Below are positions 12,544 to 23,300 of a DNA stretch of 64,000 nt, in pieces. The notes below the pieces were generated by a model. The model saw only the letters and a list, made by a program, of their open reading frames with translations. It had not been told where the DNA came from and ran no database searches. The DNA comes from Boswellia sacra (lineage: Eukaryota; Streptophyta; Magnoliopsida; Sapindales; Burseraceae): positions 16,955-80,954 of the forward strand of contig SNVD02013586.1 in assembly GCA_013180625.2 (NCBI GenBank). Reading direction: 5' to 3'. The position numbers and the translations under genes are program-made. Positions within the stretch are counted from its first letter, which is position 1; each line of letters opens with the position of its first letter.

Positions 12544-14231
12544 TTCTTCAAACACTCTAAATGCAACAAAGAGTATATAGAAACAATCAAAATGTCCATA
12601 GCAACCGCCAATTAGATCCAACATTCCCTATACTTATTACCTTCAACAAACTTGCTTGAAACATTTCTCTCAACATTTCTCTTCTTAGAACTACCTACAC
12701 CAACCACTATAGTAGCTACACTATAACCATCATTCACCACAATAGCTACACCACCGACCATATAAAAAAGTAAATTCCAGCAACACCAAAACTTAATTCA
12801 CCATAATAGCAACACCAAAGGAATCATTCACCATTGTCGTTGTTGTCTTCCTGTCCGTGACCGAATTTGGTAATTTATATGTTACTTGCTCACTAGTGAT
12901 AGAGACAATGACATCCTCCATTGATCCAACCCTATGTGTAGCCGCAACAACAGCCTATCTTCGTTCCACCAACCACGCCATCTTTTCATCCTATTCCTAT
13001 CCCTGGAGTGCTGCAACTCTCGTTGATTCCAAATTACCAAAACCCTATAGTGCAGTGTAGTCGCCTAGCATGGGCATTGGTGGTGGTGTTGGGAGAGGCG
13101 GCTGTTGAAAGTTGGGATAATGTCACAGACCTCCCCTACCTTTAGGTTTTATTTCATCAATACAGGCCTTTTGCATTTTTCATAAATTTAGTCCCTAGGT
13201 TTTGGAAATACATCATAGAGCTCCCTTTTGTTAAGTTAGACGTTAACTTTATACAAATATGTTGAAATTGGAGGGGGAACCTTGTCATTTCACACAGCAA
13301 AATCAAGAGTATATAAATAGGTCAACAATTTATTAATTTCCAGAAGACCCCACCTCACCCCACTTTCTCTCTTGATAAAGACCTAACCTAAAATATTAAA
13401 CTCCTTCTCTCACTCTACTATTAGCATTCTCATGTCTTCGTCGTGACCATCTTCCTTCTTTCTGCTTGAAGAAACATTGTTGAATCTAGTGCAAGCTTTG
13501 TCGACAAAGATAGCTAACCACCTGTGACTTACTATTTTGGTGTATTGAACATGCATGAGCTCTATTAACGTTTGTCTTTAATGGGTTTTTTACTTTGAAT
13601 TTTTTTCTTCTTCTTCGCTAGTTGTACTATTATATTTGTTTTGGTTCTATATTTGTTGGGTTTGATTTTCTATTGTTTGAATAAGTTATTGTTGATGAAA
13701 CCTTGGGAATGGAGTTTGACAAAAATTGGGCTTTTGAAAAATGATGCAATGTAATGATAGATTGATGCCATTTCTTGCTATTGTATTGGTATAGTGACAT
13801 GCATGATGAAAAGTTGAATTTTTTTTTTATCAGAAGTCCATGTATACTATGTTTTGTTTTATTCTTGTTCTTCTTTTTAGGACATTAAGAGTTATGTATT
13901 ACTATGAATTGGTGCAATTGGAGGTTGTTAAAGGCTTATACATGTTATGACAAGCATGATATATATAATACGAAGCTTGTCTGATTTATCTGCTTGTGTT
14001 TTTTATGACCTTGTTTGAAGTTGAGTTGTGCTGTCATGACTCTTTTTCTATGATATGTAAAGAACTCTAAATATATATTGATTAATATTAATTGTTTAAT
14101 GTGATAAAAACATGTTGTATGAATGTGCTTGTGAGCTATGTTAATTCTTTGCAAATATCATTGTGTAGCTTTGTTAAGTCTATTAATTTTAACAAAGTGA
14201 TTTTTTCTATTTCACTATGATTTAAAAATTT

Positions 14232-15300
14232 TTGGTTTCCTTTATATTTTTGGTGCATAAGGTCAGTAGGATGGTTCAATTTTATTTAACATACGAGGAT
14301 TTAGGTCATAGAATCCCAATCATGTACATAGACCCTGATAGGATTTCTGAGATTCGGCTCTTTGCAGCTACAAGTCACTACTGTGACATAGGGGTGCATT
14401 TAGATAAGCAAGCAAGGTTGACTATGTCTTTACCCTGGAGTGGTGATTCTGCGGTTATAGATAGTGATGCAAGGGTTTTAGAAGTATTGAACCTGCATGA
14501 AGATAAAGGGATATTTTCTATAACAATTTCCTTCAAGATTATTCCAATAGTAATACGTGAAATTGACCTTAAAAACCCTTCAAATGAAGGTCAAATTGAG
14601 TCTAATGAGCTTGAAGGGCTTGAGGAACCTGAAATTGAGTTTGATGGTAACAACTTACATGGAGATGCTACTAAGAGGGCTAATTAGGGAAAGGATGGGG
14701 GTGAGGTAAATTACCCTACAGGAAAATCAGATGGGCCTAGTCAAACTAATCTCTCAGTAGATTCTAATGAAGATTATAGGCTCGATGATGATGTAGAGTT
14801 TGCACATGATGATAGTGAGGTAGTAAGTAGTTTAGATGAGGACTACTCTAGTGATGATCTTTCAAATTACCAGTCTAATGAAGAAAATTTCAAAAAAAAA
14901 AAATTGTGAGTAGCCCAGATGATGAGGTGTCCAGTGCTAGGATAGCTAAGTTTCATAGGAAAAACTTGTGTAAGCCTAGTTTAGAGAGAGTAGTGGATTT
15001 AAAGGTTAGGCAAAACTTTGAAAATCACAACGATTTTAGGGATGTGTTGAGGGAATATGCAATTTAGAACTGTATTAAGTTGAAAAGGTTGAAAAATGAG
15101 AAGGATATGGTGATTGTTAGGTGTGCAACTGGGGTCTACCCTTGGAGGATTCATGCTTCCACCACTCAGGACTTAATTTTAGGGATAACCCAAACCTGAC
15201 TGTAAATGGCTAGAAAAAGAGCAAAAAGGAAAATATAGAATTCAGCCAGCAAAACAAAAGTTATGTAGGGATAGGGTTAGGGCTTTTGGGTTGGTAGGAT
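14232..15300 (+). pseudogene. MULE transposase, N-terminal half, degenerate
   Basis: The intact part (14232-14687, 151 aa; a second Met, MVQFYLTYEDLGHRIP, at 14274 is the more family-like start) resembles the N-terminal region of plant MuDR-type transposases. After a stop at 14685 the same kind of sequence goes on as an acidic, Asp/Ser-rich linker (14700-14900). A Mutator DNA-binding domain follows at about 15020-15180, with the order FRDVLREYAI, KLKRLKNEKDMVIVRC and PWRIHAST. A further piece near 15200-15290 (CKWLEKEQKGKYRIQ, RDRVRAF) resembles the region before the catalytic domain. Stops, frameshifts and an apparent internal deletion break it, and no DDE catalytic core was found. It would have bound the element's own termini. 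Confidence 0.75.
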
Positions 15301-16181
15301 AGCTTATTAATATAAACCAATCATCCAAAAGTCATATTAGACTGAAGTTGCATCTCAACAACATATAACTCAAGGTGGACCATAAAAGCCTGCATCTCAA
15401 CCGTAAACAACTAAAGCTGGACCATCATTGTCCCAACCTTTGTTCTCATCACAAGAGATTAGGTGCTCAGCACCTCTACCATCCCAAGAACATCACTAGA
15501 TGGAATTAATGAGGTAAATTTTTTTGAATTTATGATAAAATGCGACCTTTGTTTTGTATGATTAAATCTTTTACTATTAACCCTATTTTATATTATCCAT
15601 GCAACCACAAGTTGCAATTCCAGAGGGAAGAATCAACAAACTGGAATGCAAAGCTTGTGGTACCTGCACAATTTCTGGTTAGTTGTGATTTTGCTACATA
15701 GATGATTTGTGAGAATTTTTTCGCAAATATATGTTTTTGTAAAGACATTGTATAAAACCCTTAGGTAGATATCAGTTTTCATAATGCATACATGCACATT
15801 ACTAAACCAATTGGGTACATAAACACATAGAAGGTTTAATAGTGCTTATTTCTTTTGTAAATGAAACAGTAAAATCCTTTAGTTAGGCATGAACTAGCAA
15901 CAATGGGCACTGACAGATACTAGTGCCATTTTTTTTTAATTTTTGCAGTGTTAAGCTCTATACTTAGGCTTGTAATTGTTCATAATATTATGCTCTATAT
16001 GGCACAGTTTATGTACCACATAAGGCATAATATTTAACATTAACTTTTTGCCTTTATATTAACGTAGCTATTTATTATTTTGAGGATCTACTTTTATTTT
16101 GCTCATAACTTCTGATACTGTTACCATATAATGTCAATTAAGCTTACATTAGTGCATTTCCATTTCTTACATCAATCATCA

Positions 16182-16935
16182 TTACATGTAGAATAGAAAC
16201 TCGTTCAACAACATATGATTCTTCATTTTTTCATCAATTTGCACCAACATTTTAGTTTGCCCTATCACTTGCTTCAAATCAGCTTTCATCTTTGTCAAAA
16301 TCAATTCAACATCATCCCTCTTGCTTTGCTCCTCCCTTTTCATAATATTAGTGTTGTTTAGAAAATAATGTAGATCACTGTGCATCTCTTCATCATCAGG
16401 ATCCCATGACTTATAGAAATTACATTTAGGGCCAGTTTGTCTCAGCTTCTTCAAGTAGAGTTTATTACTGTAGATCTTTTTGGAGTAGAGCTTCTAAAAG
16501 GAGAGCTTTTATTAAAAACTTTTTGATTGTTTGATGAAATAAACATAAAAGTACTTATTATGATTAAATTTCTAAAATAGAGTTTTGTTATATGGAAAAA
16601 ATAAAGTAAAATATTTAAAATTTAATGAGGGTATCTTTGACATTTCAAAACTTTAAAAAAGCTCAAAATGAGCTTTTCCCAAAAGCTTCAATTTTGAGCT
16701 TCTCCTAGTAGACATAAAAGAGCTTTTTTAATTATCCATAAGCTCTTCTCAATTGACAGCCAAATGATATAAAAAAATTTAAAGGTGCTTTTGACATTAA
16801 AAAAACTCTTTTAGCCTGTAGAAAATCCCAAACAAACGTGCCCTTATCATTTTTGCATGTGAAATACAACTTACCAGGATTATTTGCAGACCCAAAATCA
16901 AAATAGCTGCTTTTGCACCACACTTACACCTTCTT
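16182..16935 (-). pseudogene. GRF-type zinc-finger ORF split by a MITE
   Basis: On the minus strand, 16844-16935 encodes NNPGKLYFTCKN, the second half of a GRF zinc finger (CxC...NPG+xFYxC...C). The reading continues on the far side of the MITE with KCNFYKSWDPDDEE at about 16380-16428, and then a basic, helical tail to the stop at 16182. Ignoring the MITE and one TTA duplicate, the frame is continuous over the junction. The first Cys pair appears in another frame near 16920, so a frameshift is also present. The start MKKLRQTGP of the 90-aa ORF ending at 16182 is MITE-derived, not original. GRF fingers bind nucleic acid; its role in the MULE is unknown. Confidence 0.65.
16429..16843. mobile_element. 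Tourist-like (PIF/Harbinger) MITE
   Basis: A 415-bp element with ends gggccagtttgtctcagc and, on the complement, gggcacgtttgtttggga, flanked by exact TTA duplications (16426-16428 and 16844-16846). TTA target sites are diagnostic for PIF/Harbinger elements. The interior is itself partly palindromic, with agagcttttattaaaa-type text on the left and aaaatgagctttt on the right, and has no ORF. It interrupts the GRF zinc-finger ORF of the surrounding MULE. Confidence 0.9.
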
Positions 16936-17823
16936 TTTTGAAATTTATCAATCAGTCATTTACCATTTTCAGCCATGCATTACTTGATTGTTACTGATTG
17001 AAATCCGTGTCTGTGATCATCTTGAAAATGATAGCTGTGTTTGAATGATGAGGTTGTTTTGTTTCTATTGTAGATTATATTGTTGAAAGATGGCTTATGT
17101 TGTTGAATGATGGCTTGCTTGGATGAGAATGGTGTTTTTTTTTTGAAAGACGAATTGATTTGCATTTGAGGGATGTATTTACAGTGTATAGACAGGTCTG
17201 CATGGAAGCAGTGGATAGATTCCAATGGTTATTTTAGTTTTTGGAATTGTCAAGGCTAAAATGGCTAAAATGATCATTGCACATGAAAAAAGATCCAAGA
17301 AGCTTTGTCATTTTCCTCACTGACTCAGCGATGCATGTCTCATTTTACGTGATGTGTTTACTGCTTTAAATAAGCATATGTTCTTTTAGATGGGGTTAAG
17401 AGTATTAACATAATCGCCAGTAATTTGGATGGAAAGGTGATGTCATCTAACGTCTGAGTTAACATAAGGAAGGTCTGTGATGTATTTTCCAAAACCTAGG
17501 AACTAAATTCGTGAAAAAATGTAAAAGATCTTTATTGATGAAATAAAATTTAAAGGTAGGGAAGGTTGACATTGTCCCATTGAAAGTTTTCAATGGTTTT
17601 AGGTTTTCGAATGGCATAAAAAGGAAGGAAGGGTTAAAGGATTACAAAAATAAGGGTAAAATGGTCTTTTCAAGTTTTTATTAGTTTAAATTTAAACAGA
17701 ATCTGTTAGCTGGGTTCAGATGATACAAAGAAAGTAAAGGTTTGGGAGTGTGCTGATATAAAGCCAAATGAGACTTTTTGCTTACAATTGGGCAAAGTCT
17801 AGAGGGTTTTTTTGATATTAACC

Positions 17824-19733
17824 AACTTTTGATAACATTGGCAATGAGACAGGTATGCAATGTTTTCAAAATATGAACACTCACCTTGGACAATTAATTT
17901 TATGAATATTAACATTTTACGTTTTGTATTTTGCTTTATTGTTTATGATTAATTTTAACACTTAAGCTTCATTATTTCCCTTTATTTCTATTTTTTTATT
18001 TTCTTGTATAATTGAGATTTTTTAAATAAATTTTAAATATTAAAAAAAATTCAGAGGTACCCTTCATTTGGTAAAATCTTAGGTCCGCCAATATGTGTGG
18101 AGCTTAGAGAAATCAAAGAGATTGAGAAGGAGAGAAATTAACTATAATTAAATTTCTTAGTTTACTTTAGTTATTTTATTAGAGGATTTTTTTAAATATT
18201 ATTTTTTATATTAATATAATAAAATATTTTCAGTAATATCATATCATCATATTACCATTACCTCATTAAATCTAAATGTCAACCGCCAATGATGGGGAAT
18301 ACATTTGATATTTCGAAAAAGTCAGGGAACAAAATAGTTTTACAAAACATCAAGGGGGAACTATAATGAACCCAATAATGAGATGAAGGAAACCCTTTTT
18401 GAAGTGTAGAATCGATAAGGATTGATGAAGATTAGAACATAATTTTTAATGATATTATTTGCGTTCACTAGTCAATCTTGTCTTGGTCACATTATACATT
18501 TTTTTTTGCGACATTACATAAAATCATATTCACAAGGTATGCAAACTCAAAACTTAATTTTGACCTCCAAACTTTAAGAGTTGGATAAGCAATTGCAACT
18601 ACACGATTTATCCAAGGGTCAAAATTAGAGGTCCAGATATAAGTTAAAACACGGGAGTCAGGAGGAGAGAATGATTAATTATATATATATATATATATAA
18701 AGGAATGAATCTTTTGACTTCAATTTTTTTTTGCACATAACTCAACACAAATTTATCTAGTCATTGATATATAAAATTTAATGGTTTATATGATTGATAA
18801 GTTAGCAGTATTAAATATAACTCTTTGACTTTCAATATCAACCATTGGATTTGGTAAGATCAATGATCATAAAAAATATATTTATTAATTATGTCCAAAA
18901 ATTCTCTTCTCAGTTATATATTGTTAATAATCGTCCTATTTTCATTAAATGATCAATTGTTTTGTTACCGTATGGCAAGAAACATTTAGTACAAAATATA
19001 TATCAATGTTTAACATGTGATTTATTTCATGTATCTTACAATTTAATTCATCAGCTCTCATGTCTTATATCTAATACAATATGAAGATCGGTTTTATGAT
19101 TATTTTTTTTAATGATCTAAAAACATTTTAAATTATTATATTTCAATACGTACTTCTTATATATAAAACACGTGTAAATTATATTCAAAAAAATTTTAGA
19201 AAAATATTAATTAGTCACTCGAATCTTCCTGTTCTAGAAATTAAATATGTTCTATATAATTATGTCAGTAACATGATTATTTGTTGGATCTACTAGTTTA
19301 TGTTCTAATGATGAAAATATATCACATGCTATCAATTATTAAATTATTCTTCTCTACTAATTTGGACAAAAATAATCATATCTTAAAAAGTAATTGTATC
19401 ATCATGGTAAATTATTACTTGTTAAGGTAAGTTTTATGCACCTTCGCTTTTTAATAATTACCATCAGCCCTTTTTAAAATATAAGCAATCAAAAAGACTC
19501 ATCTCTTCGTCATGCTAAAAACAAGTCTCAGAAAAAGAAAAACGAGAGTGACCTATGTATATCCCACGATCTTCATTAGATGAGAGATATCTTATCACAC
19601 ATATAATTAATTATCTAAAAAATAATTGATTATAGTCGCGACTGGGAGGAGAAGATAAACGGGAGGGAAAAAACATATACATTATGAGATATATTTCATC
19701 AAACATGCCTAGCTAAGACTACATTGTAGGCTC
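17824..19733. other. AT-rich stretch without a recognisable gene
   Basis: No ORF of note and no repeat family recognised, apart from a short AT run at 18680-18699 and, near 18290-18390, a weak inverted match to about 3421-3510. Confidence 0.45.
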
Positions 19734-20048
19734 TAGGGTTGGAATCGAGGCGGGGCGGGTACGGGACAACATATATCCATCCCTGCCCTGCTAAAGTATA
19801 TTTTGCCTCGCCCCACCCTTTTGCCCCTGAATTGGATGGGACGAGGCAAAAAAAAAAAAAAATTTAGTGGATCCGTGCCCGCCCTGTCGCACCCCATCCA
19901 TTTGCAAATGTGTAGAAAAATTTTTATTGGAGTGGACCTACCACATTTAAAAATCTTTTCTTTATATACTCATATAGACAAATTTTAGTAGAGTGGACCT
20001 ACTCTATTAAAAACTTTTTCTTTATATACTTTGTCAAATTTCAAGACA

Positions 20049-20100
<52 letters not shown>

Positions 20101-20283
20101 CTTATCAAAATCATCCTTTAAAATTCTATAAGTCTCTATATTTTATAATTTTTCATATTCACCCTTGGACTGTGCAGGGTGGGGTGGGGCGTGTCAGGTC
20201 AAATGAGGCTAGAAGCTAGACCCGCCCCGTCCGTGTGGGTCTCATCGGGGTCCCGGACCCATTGGGTCAAATGTCCATCCCTA
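19734..20283. mobile_element. hAT-type MITE
   Basis: Ends are TAGGGTTGG and, on the complement, TAGGGATGG. They are flanked by 8-bp sequences gtaggctc (19726-19733) and ataggctc (20284-20291) that match at 7 of 8 positions; TAGGG ends with 8-bp duplications are typical of hAT elements. Both subterminal regions are unusually GC-rich for this window (gaggcggggcgggtacggg on the left, cggggtcccggacccattgg on the right). The centre is AT-rich and holds an (AT)n run. There is no transposase, so the element is non-autonomous. Confidence 0.8.
20052..20096. repeat. (AT)n microsatellite
   Basis: Uninterrupted AT dinucleotide run of about 22 units in the centre of the hAT MITE. Confidence 0.95.
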
Positions 20284-20574
20284 ATAGGCTCTCGTCTACC
20301 TGACATTAATTTTTTTCTCAAGTATGTATCCAAATCATTGTAATTTAACATTGAAAATATTTGTATTCAAAATCATTTTATACAAAAATACCGTTTTAAA
20401 GTATGTATCAATTAGATAATTCGCATATTTATTGTGCTTAAAAGTTTATAGAAAAAATAAAGATATCCATTATGGTTGGTGAATTGGTCCTTCAATAGGG
20501 GCTAAGGTATGGTGAAGGTATGAAAGTTGAGTTCATTCTTGACCATAACAAAACATGTGAACCAAAAACAACTT

Positions 20575-21453
20575 TGTTGGTGTCAACGTGCATGTGCCAT
20601 GCACATGATAAATTTTTGTTCAACTTGCGATAAAACAAGAATATTATTTTGTTTCTTATTTTACTGTTTCTAGAAGTATATTTTAGGAAGTATTTGATTT
20701 ATAATAAATATCTCATTAGATTAAGATATTGTTTCTTGTATCCTAATTAAAATAGGAGAATATTTATTTGTGTCCTAATTCCTTTAAGAGTTTAATTATA
20801 TATCTTCCTATTTTATTTCTCCTAATCCTAATATGATTTTGATTAGAATTTTTACAGGATTTCTAGGAGATTTCTTCCAGGCATACCACTATGTATACAA
20901 AGTTATTTTTACACAACGAAGTATGCTAATTATATGGTGTGTTGTGTGAATTTTTGTTTCAGCATTCCAACAATAAAGGAAGAGAGCTTCAACGCAAAGA
21001 GGAATGTATTTATTGTTTTGATTTTATGAGTCTTTGATACATGTATGAGAGATAGAAATCGTACATGAGTTGTTGATTAAGTTTGTGAGAGTTAGTAGAC
21101 ACTTGGGATAACTTACAAGTTAAGTGTTTATGTAATTCAATGTCAGACATCGTGTGTTATGTATAGCTTAACATTGTGTTGTTAAGTTATTTGCGACAGA
21201 GAGTGGGCAATGTCACTAAAGTTTAAGATCTTTGCAAAGATTTTGTTTTACAAAGATTAGGTCAGTGTGTGAGAGTGAGTCAACACTGTAAAAGGTCCTA
21301 AAGATTGTACAAATAAGAACTTAGTGAATTGCAGCTCTATAGCTGTCTGTGGATGTAGGTTTTATAACCGAACCACGTAAAAATCCTCCTGTACCGATTT
21401 ACTTTATAGTTTACTGTTATATTTCTTATAACTGCATACTTCCAGAACTTTCA
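20575..21453 (+). repeat. 5' LTR of element A
   Basis: Begins TGTTGGTGTC and ends ...CTTTCA, the TG...CA form of Copia LTRs, directly before the primer binding site. It aligns along its length with the two LTRs of element B (shared stretches include ttattttactgtttctag, ggttttataaccgaaccacg-type text and ataactgcatacttcc) but is clearly more diverged from them than they are from each other. Confidence 0.85.
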
Positions 21454-21455
21454 AT

Positions 21456-21467
21456 TGGTATAAGAGC
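21456..21467 (+). other. Primer binding site of element A (initiator tRNA-Met type)
   Basis: tggtataagagc, one base off the usual plant tRNA-Met primer site TGGTATCAGAGC found at the same place in element B. Confidence 0.8.
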
Positions 21468-21516
21468 AGGTTCACTGACAGACAAGTGAAGAAAACGATT
21501 ACATTGATCTGGAAGG

Positions 21517-23300
21517 ATGGAGTTTATTCGCAATGGAGGATTCGGAACACAACCACCTATTCTTGATGATAACAATTACTCATATTAGAAGGTAAGAATG
21601 ATGATGTATATCAAATCTCTTAATGACAGGGCATGGACTAGTGTGCTTAAAGAATGGACACTGCCAACAAAGTTGAATGCTTTTGGTGATTCCGAAGCCA
21701 AACCAGAGGATGAATGGACTGATGAAGAATACTGATGTTCCAGCTGAAATTCAAAGGCTCTCAATGCAATTTTTGCTATAGCGGACCTAAACAATTTCGG
21801 ACAGATTTCTAGGTGCAAAGTTGTCAAAGAAGCATGGGACATACTTGAGGTAAAACATGAAGGTACCGCATCAGTTGAAAGATCTAAATTGATGGGACTT
21901 AATTCTCAATTTGAAAATTTAATGATGCATGAAGATGAATCGATTTCTGAGTTTTACTCGAAGATATGTCATATCACAAATTCGGCATACATGTTTGGAA
22001 AAACCTTCACTGATGCAGAAATTGTTAGCAAAATAATTAGGCTTATCCCAAATAAATTTCAACCTAAAATTTCAGCCATTGAGGAAGTCAAGAACACTGA
22101 TGAGATGAGGGTTGATGAACTGATTGGCATTCTCCAAAATTTTAAAATTAATCAAAGTACTAGGAAGCAAAAAGGAAAAAGCATTGCATTCAATGTAAAA
22201 ACTGAAAAATCTGATGATGAATGTAATGATGAGCTTGATGAACTAATTCTAAACAGATTGCTTTTCTAACAAGAAACTATGTCAAGTTCATGAAAAGAAA
22301 TTTCAAGAAAATAAATAAAGGAAAGCCATCAAACTCAAGTGATGAAAAATTAAGAAAGTTCAACAAGGAGAATGACAAGAAGAAACCAAAAGAACCTGAA
22401 AAGAAAGGGCAAATTCAGTGTTATGAATGTTCTGGTTATGGGCATATTCAGTCTGAATGTGCTAATCTCAAGAAGAAGAACAAAGGACTAACAGCAACAT
22501 GGAGTGATGAATCAGAATCGGAGTCAGAAGATCAGGATTGCATGAGCAATTTTGTTGCATTTACTGCATCTGTAGCGGATAAAGGGAAAGCTGTTATGTC
22601 TGATAAAACAAAAAATTATAGAACCAGTGTTGATCATTCTGATGAAGAAGATGGACCAGAATACTATGAAGAGTTGCAAGAGACATACAACGCACTCTAT
22701 GGTGAATGGCTGAATTAGAAGGAGGAAATCAAAATCTTGAAGAAGAAGATTGAGGTGCTGGAATGTGAAAAATCTTATGCTGAAAATCATATCTCGGAAC
22801 TGGAGACTGTTTTGACAAATAAAACAGCACATATTTGAGAAAATTACAACAGAACTGGTTGAAAGCAAAAAGTGTGTTGATCAACTCAAAATTGGAGTAG
22901 CCAAACTTGACCAAGTCTTGAGTCTTGGAAGAGACAACTCCAACAAACATGATTGGGGTATACAAAAGGTAATGTTGCGTCTTCATCAATAACTGTTTTT
23001 GTTAAAGCTTCAACATCAGGTAAGAATTCTGAACTTAACTCTTTAAAGTCAAGTCCTAATTCCAAGAGTAATGAGACATTTGTTTCTCCTCTGAGTTCTT
23101 TCAAATCCAGTCCTGAAAAAGTAAGGAAATTCATTCTAGTTTGTTATTTTTGTGATAAAAAGGAACATATTAGACCTAGATGATTTAAATTGTTGAATCT
23201 TTTGTATAAAAGATCAAAACAATTTAAACTATTACCAAAATCACAATTGCAGTGGGTTAAGAAAGACAAGACAGTATGCCATGTTACTCTTACTACTCTT
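21517..23300 (+). pseudogene. Sirevirus gag of element A
   Basis: Starts MEFIRNGGFGTQPP at 21517. The Copia gag polypeptide (UBN2-like) domain follows (21880-22260, with SQFENLMMHEDESISEFYSKI). Next come a lysine-rich stretch, a CCHC zinc knuckle CYECSGYGHIQSEC (about 22420), an acidic region and a long coiled coil (about 22690-22930) typical of Sirevirus gag. A second knuckle begins CYFCDKKEHIRPR near 23138, but its last Cys codon is a TGA stop at 23181. Other breaks are a TAG at the Trp of the first domain (21585-21587), a stop near 21734, and frame changes near 22265 and 22835. Gag would form the virus-like particle that packages element RNA. Confidence 0.85.

Larger units (their letters stand above)
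13114..17579 (+). mobile_element. Degenerate Mutator-like element (MULE) with 9-bp target duplication
   Basis: Terminal inverted repeats of about 130 bp lie at 13114-13247 and 17448-17579. Both read, from the outside in, (t)ggga-aatgtca, then tccctacctttar, attttatttcatcaata, cctaggttttgg and a-acgtta. They are flanked by the exact 9-bp direct repeat TTGAAAGTT at 13105-13113 and 17580-17588, the target-duplication size expected of Mutator elements. Inside are remains of a MULE transposase on + (about 14232-15300) and a GRF-type zinc-finger ORF on - (16182-16935), plus a nested Tourist-like MITE. The element lies inside a larger inverted repeat, near its right arm. Confidence 0.9.
10298..17823. 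mobile_element. Outer MULE-like inverted repeat enclosing younger elements
   Basis: About 140 bp at 10298-10437 (starting ggttaatatcaaaaacaccc) matches the reverse complement of about 17683-17823 (ending ggtttttttgatattaacc). Both arms share the order gcaaaaagcctc/gcaaaaagtctc, atcagc-cactcccaaac and tgtatcatc. Long imperfect terminal inverted repeats of this type are typical of Mutator-like elements. A clean 9-bp target duplication was not found: the flanks acttgacaa and aacttttga are only loosely similar. The interior contains a MITE-like element, a tandem duplication and a complete nested MULE, so little original internal sequence remains. Confidence 0.55.

Noticed and set aside
12857..13060. 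67-codon plus-strand ORF
   Set aside because: No family recognised, no further exons, inside an inverted repeat element.
3421..18395. Weak inverted similarity between about 3421-3510 and 18290-18390 suggesting a giant outer element
   Set aside because: Only about 40 bp match convincingly and no ends or duplication could be set. Kept as a note, not a feature.
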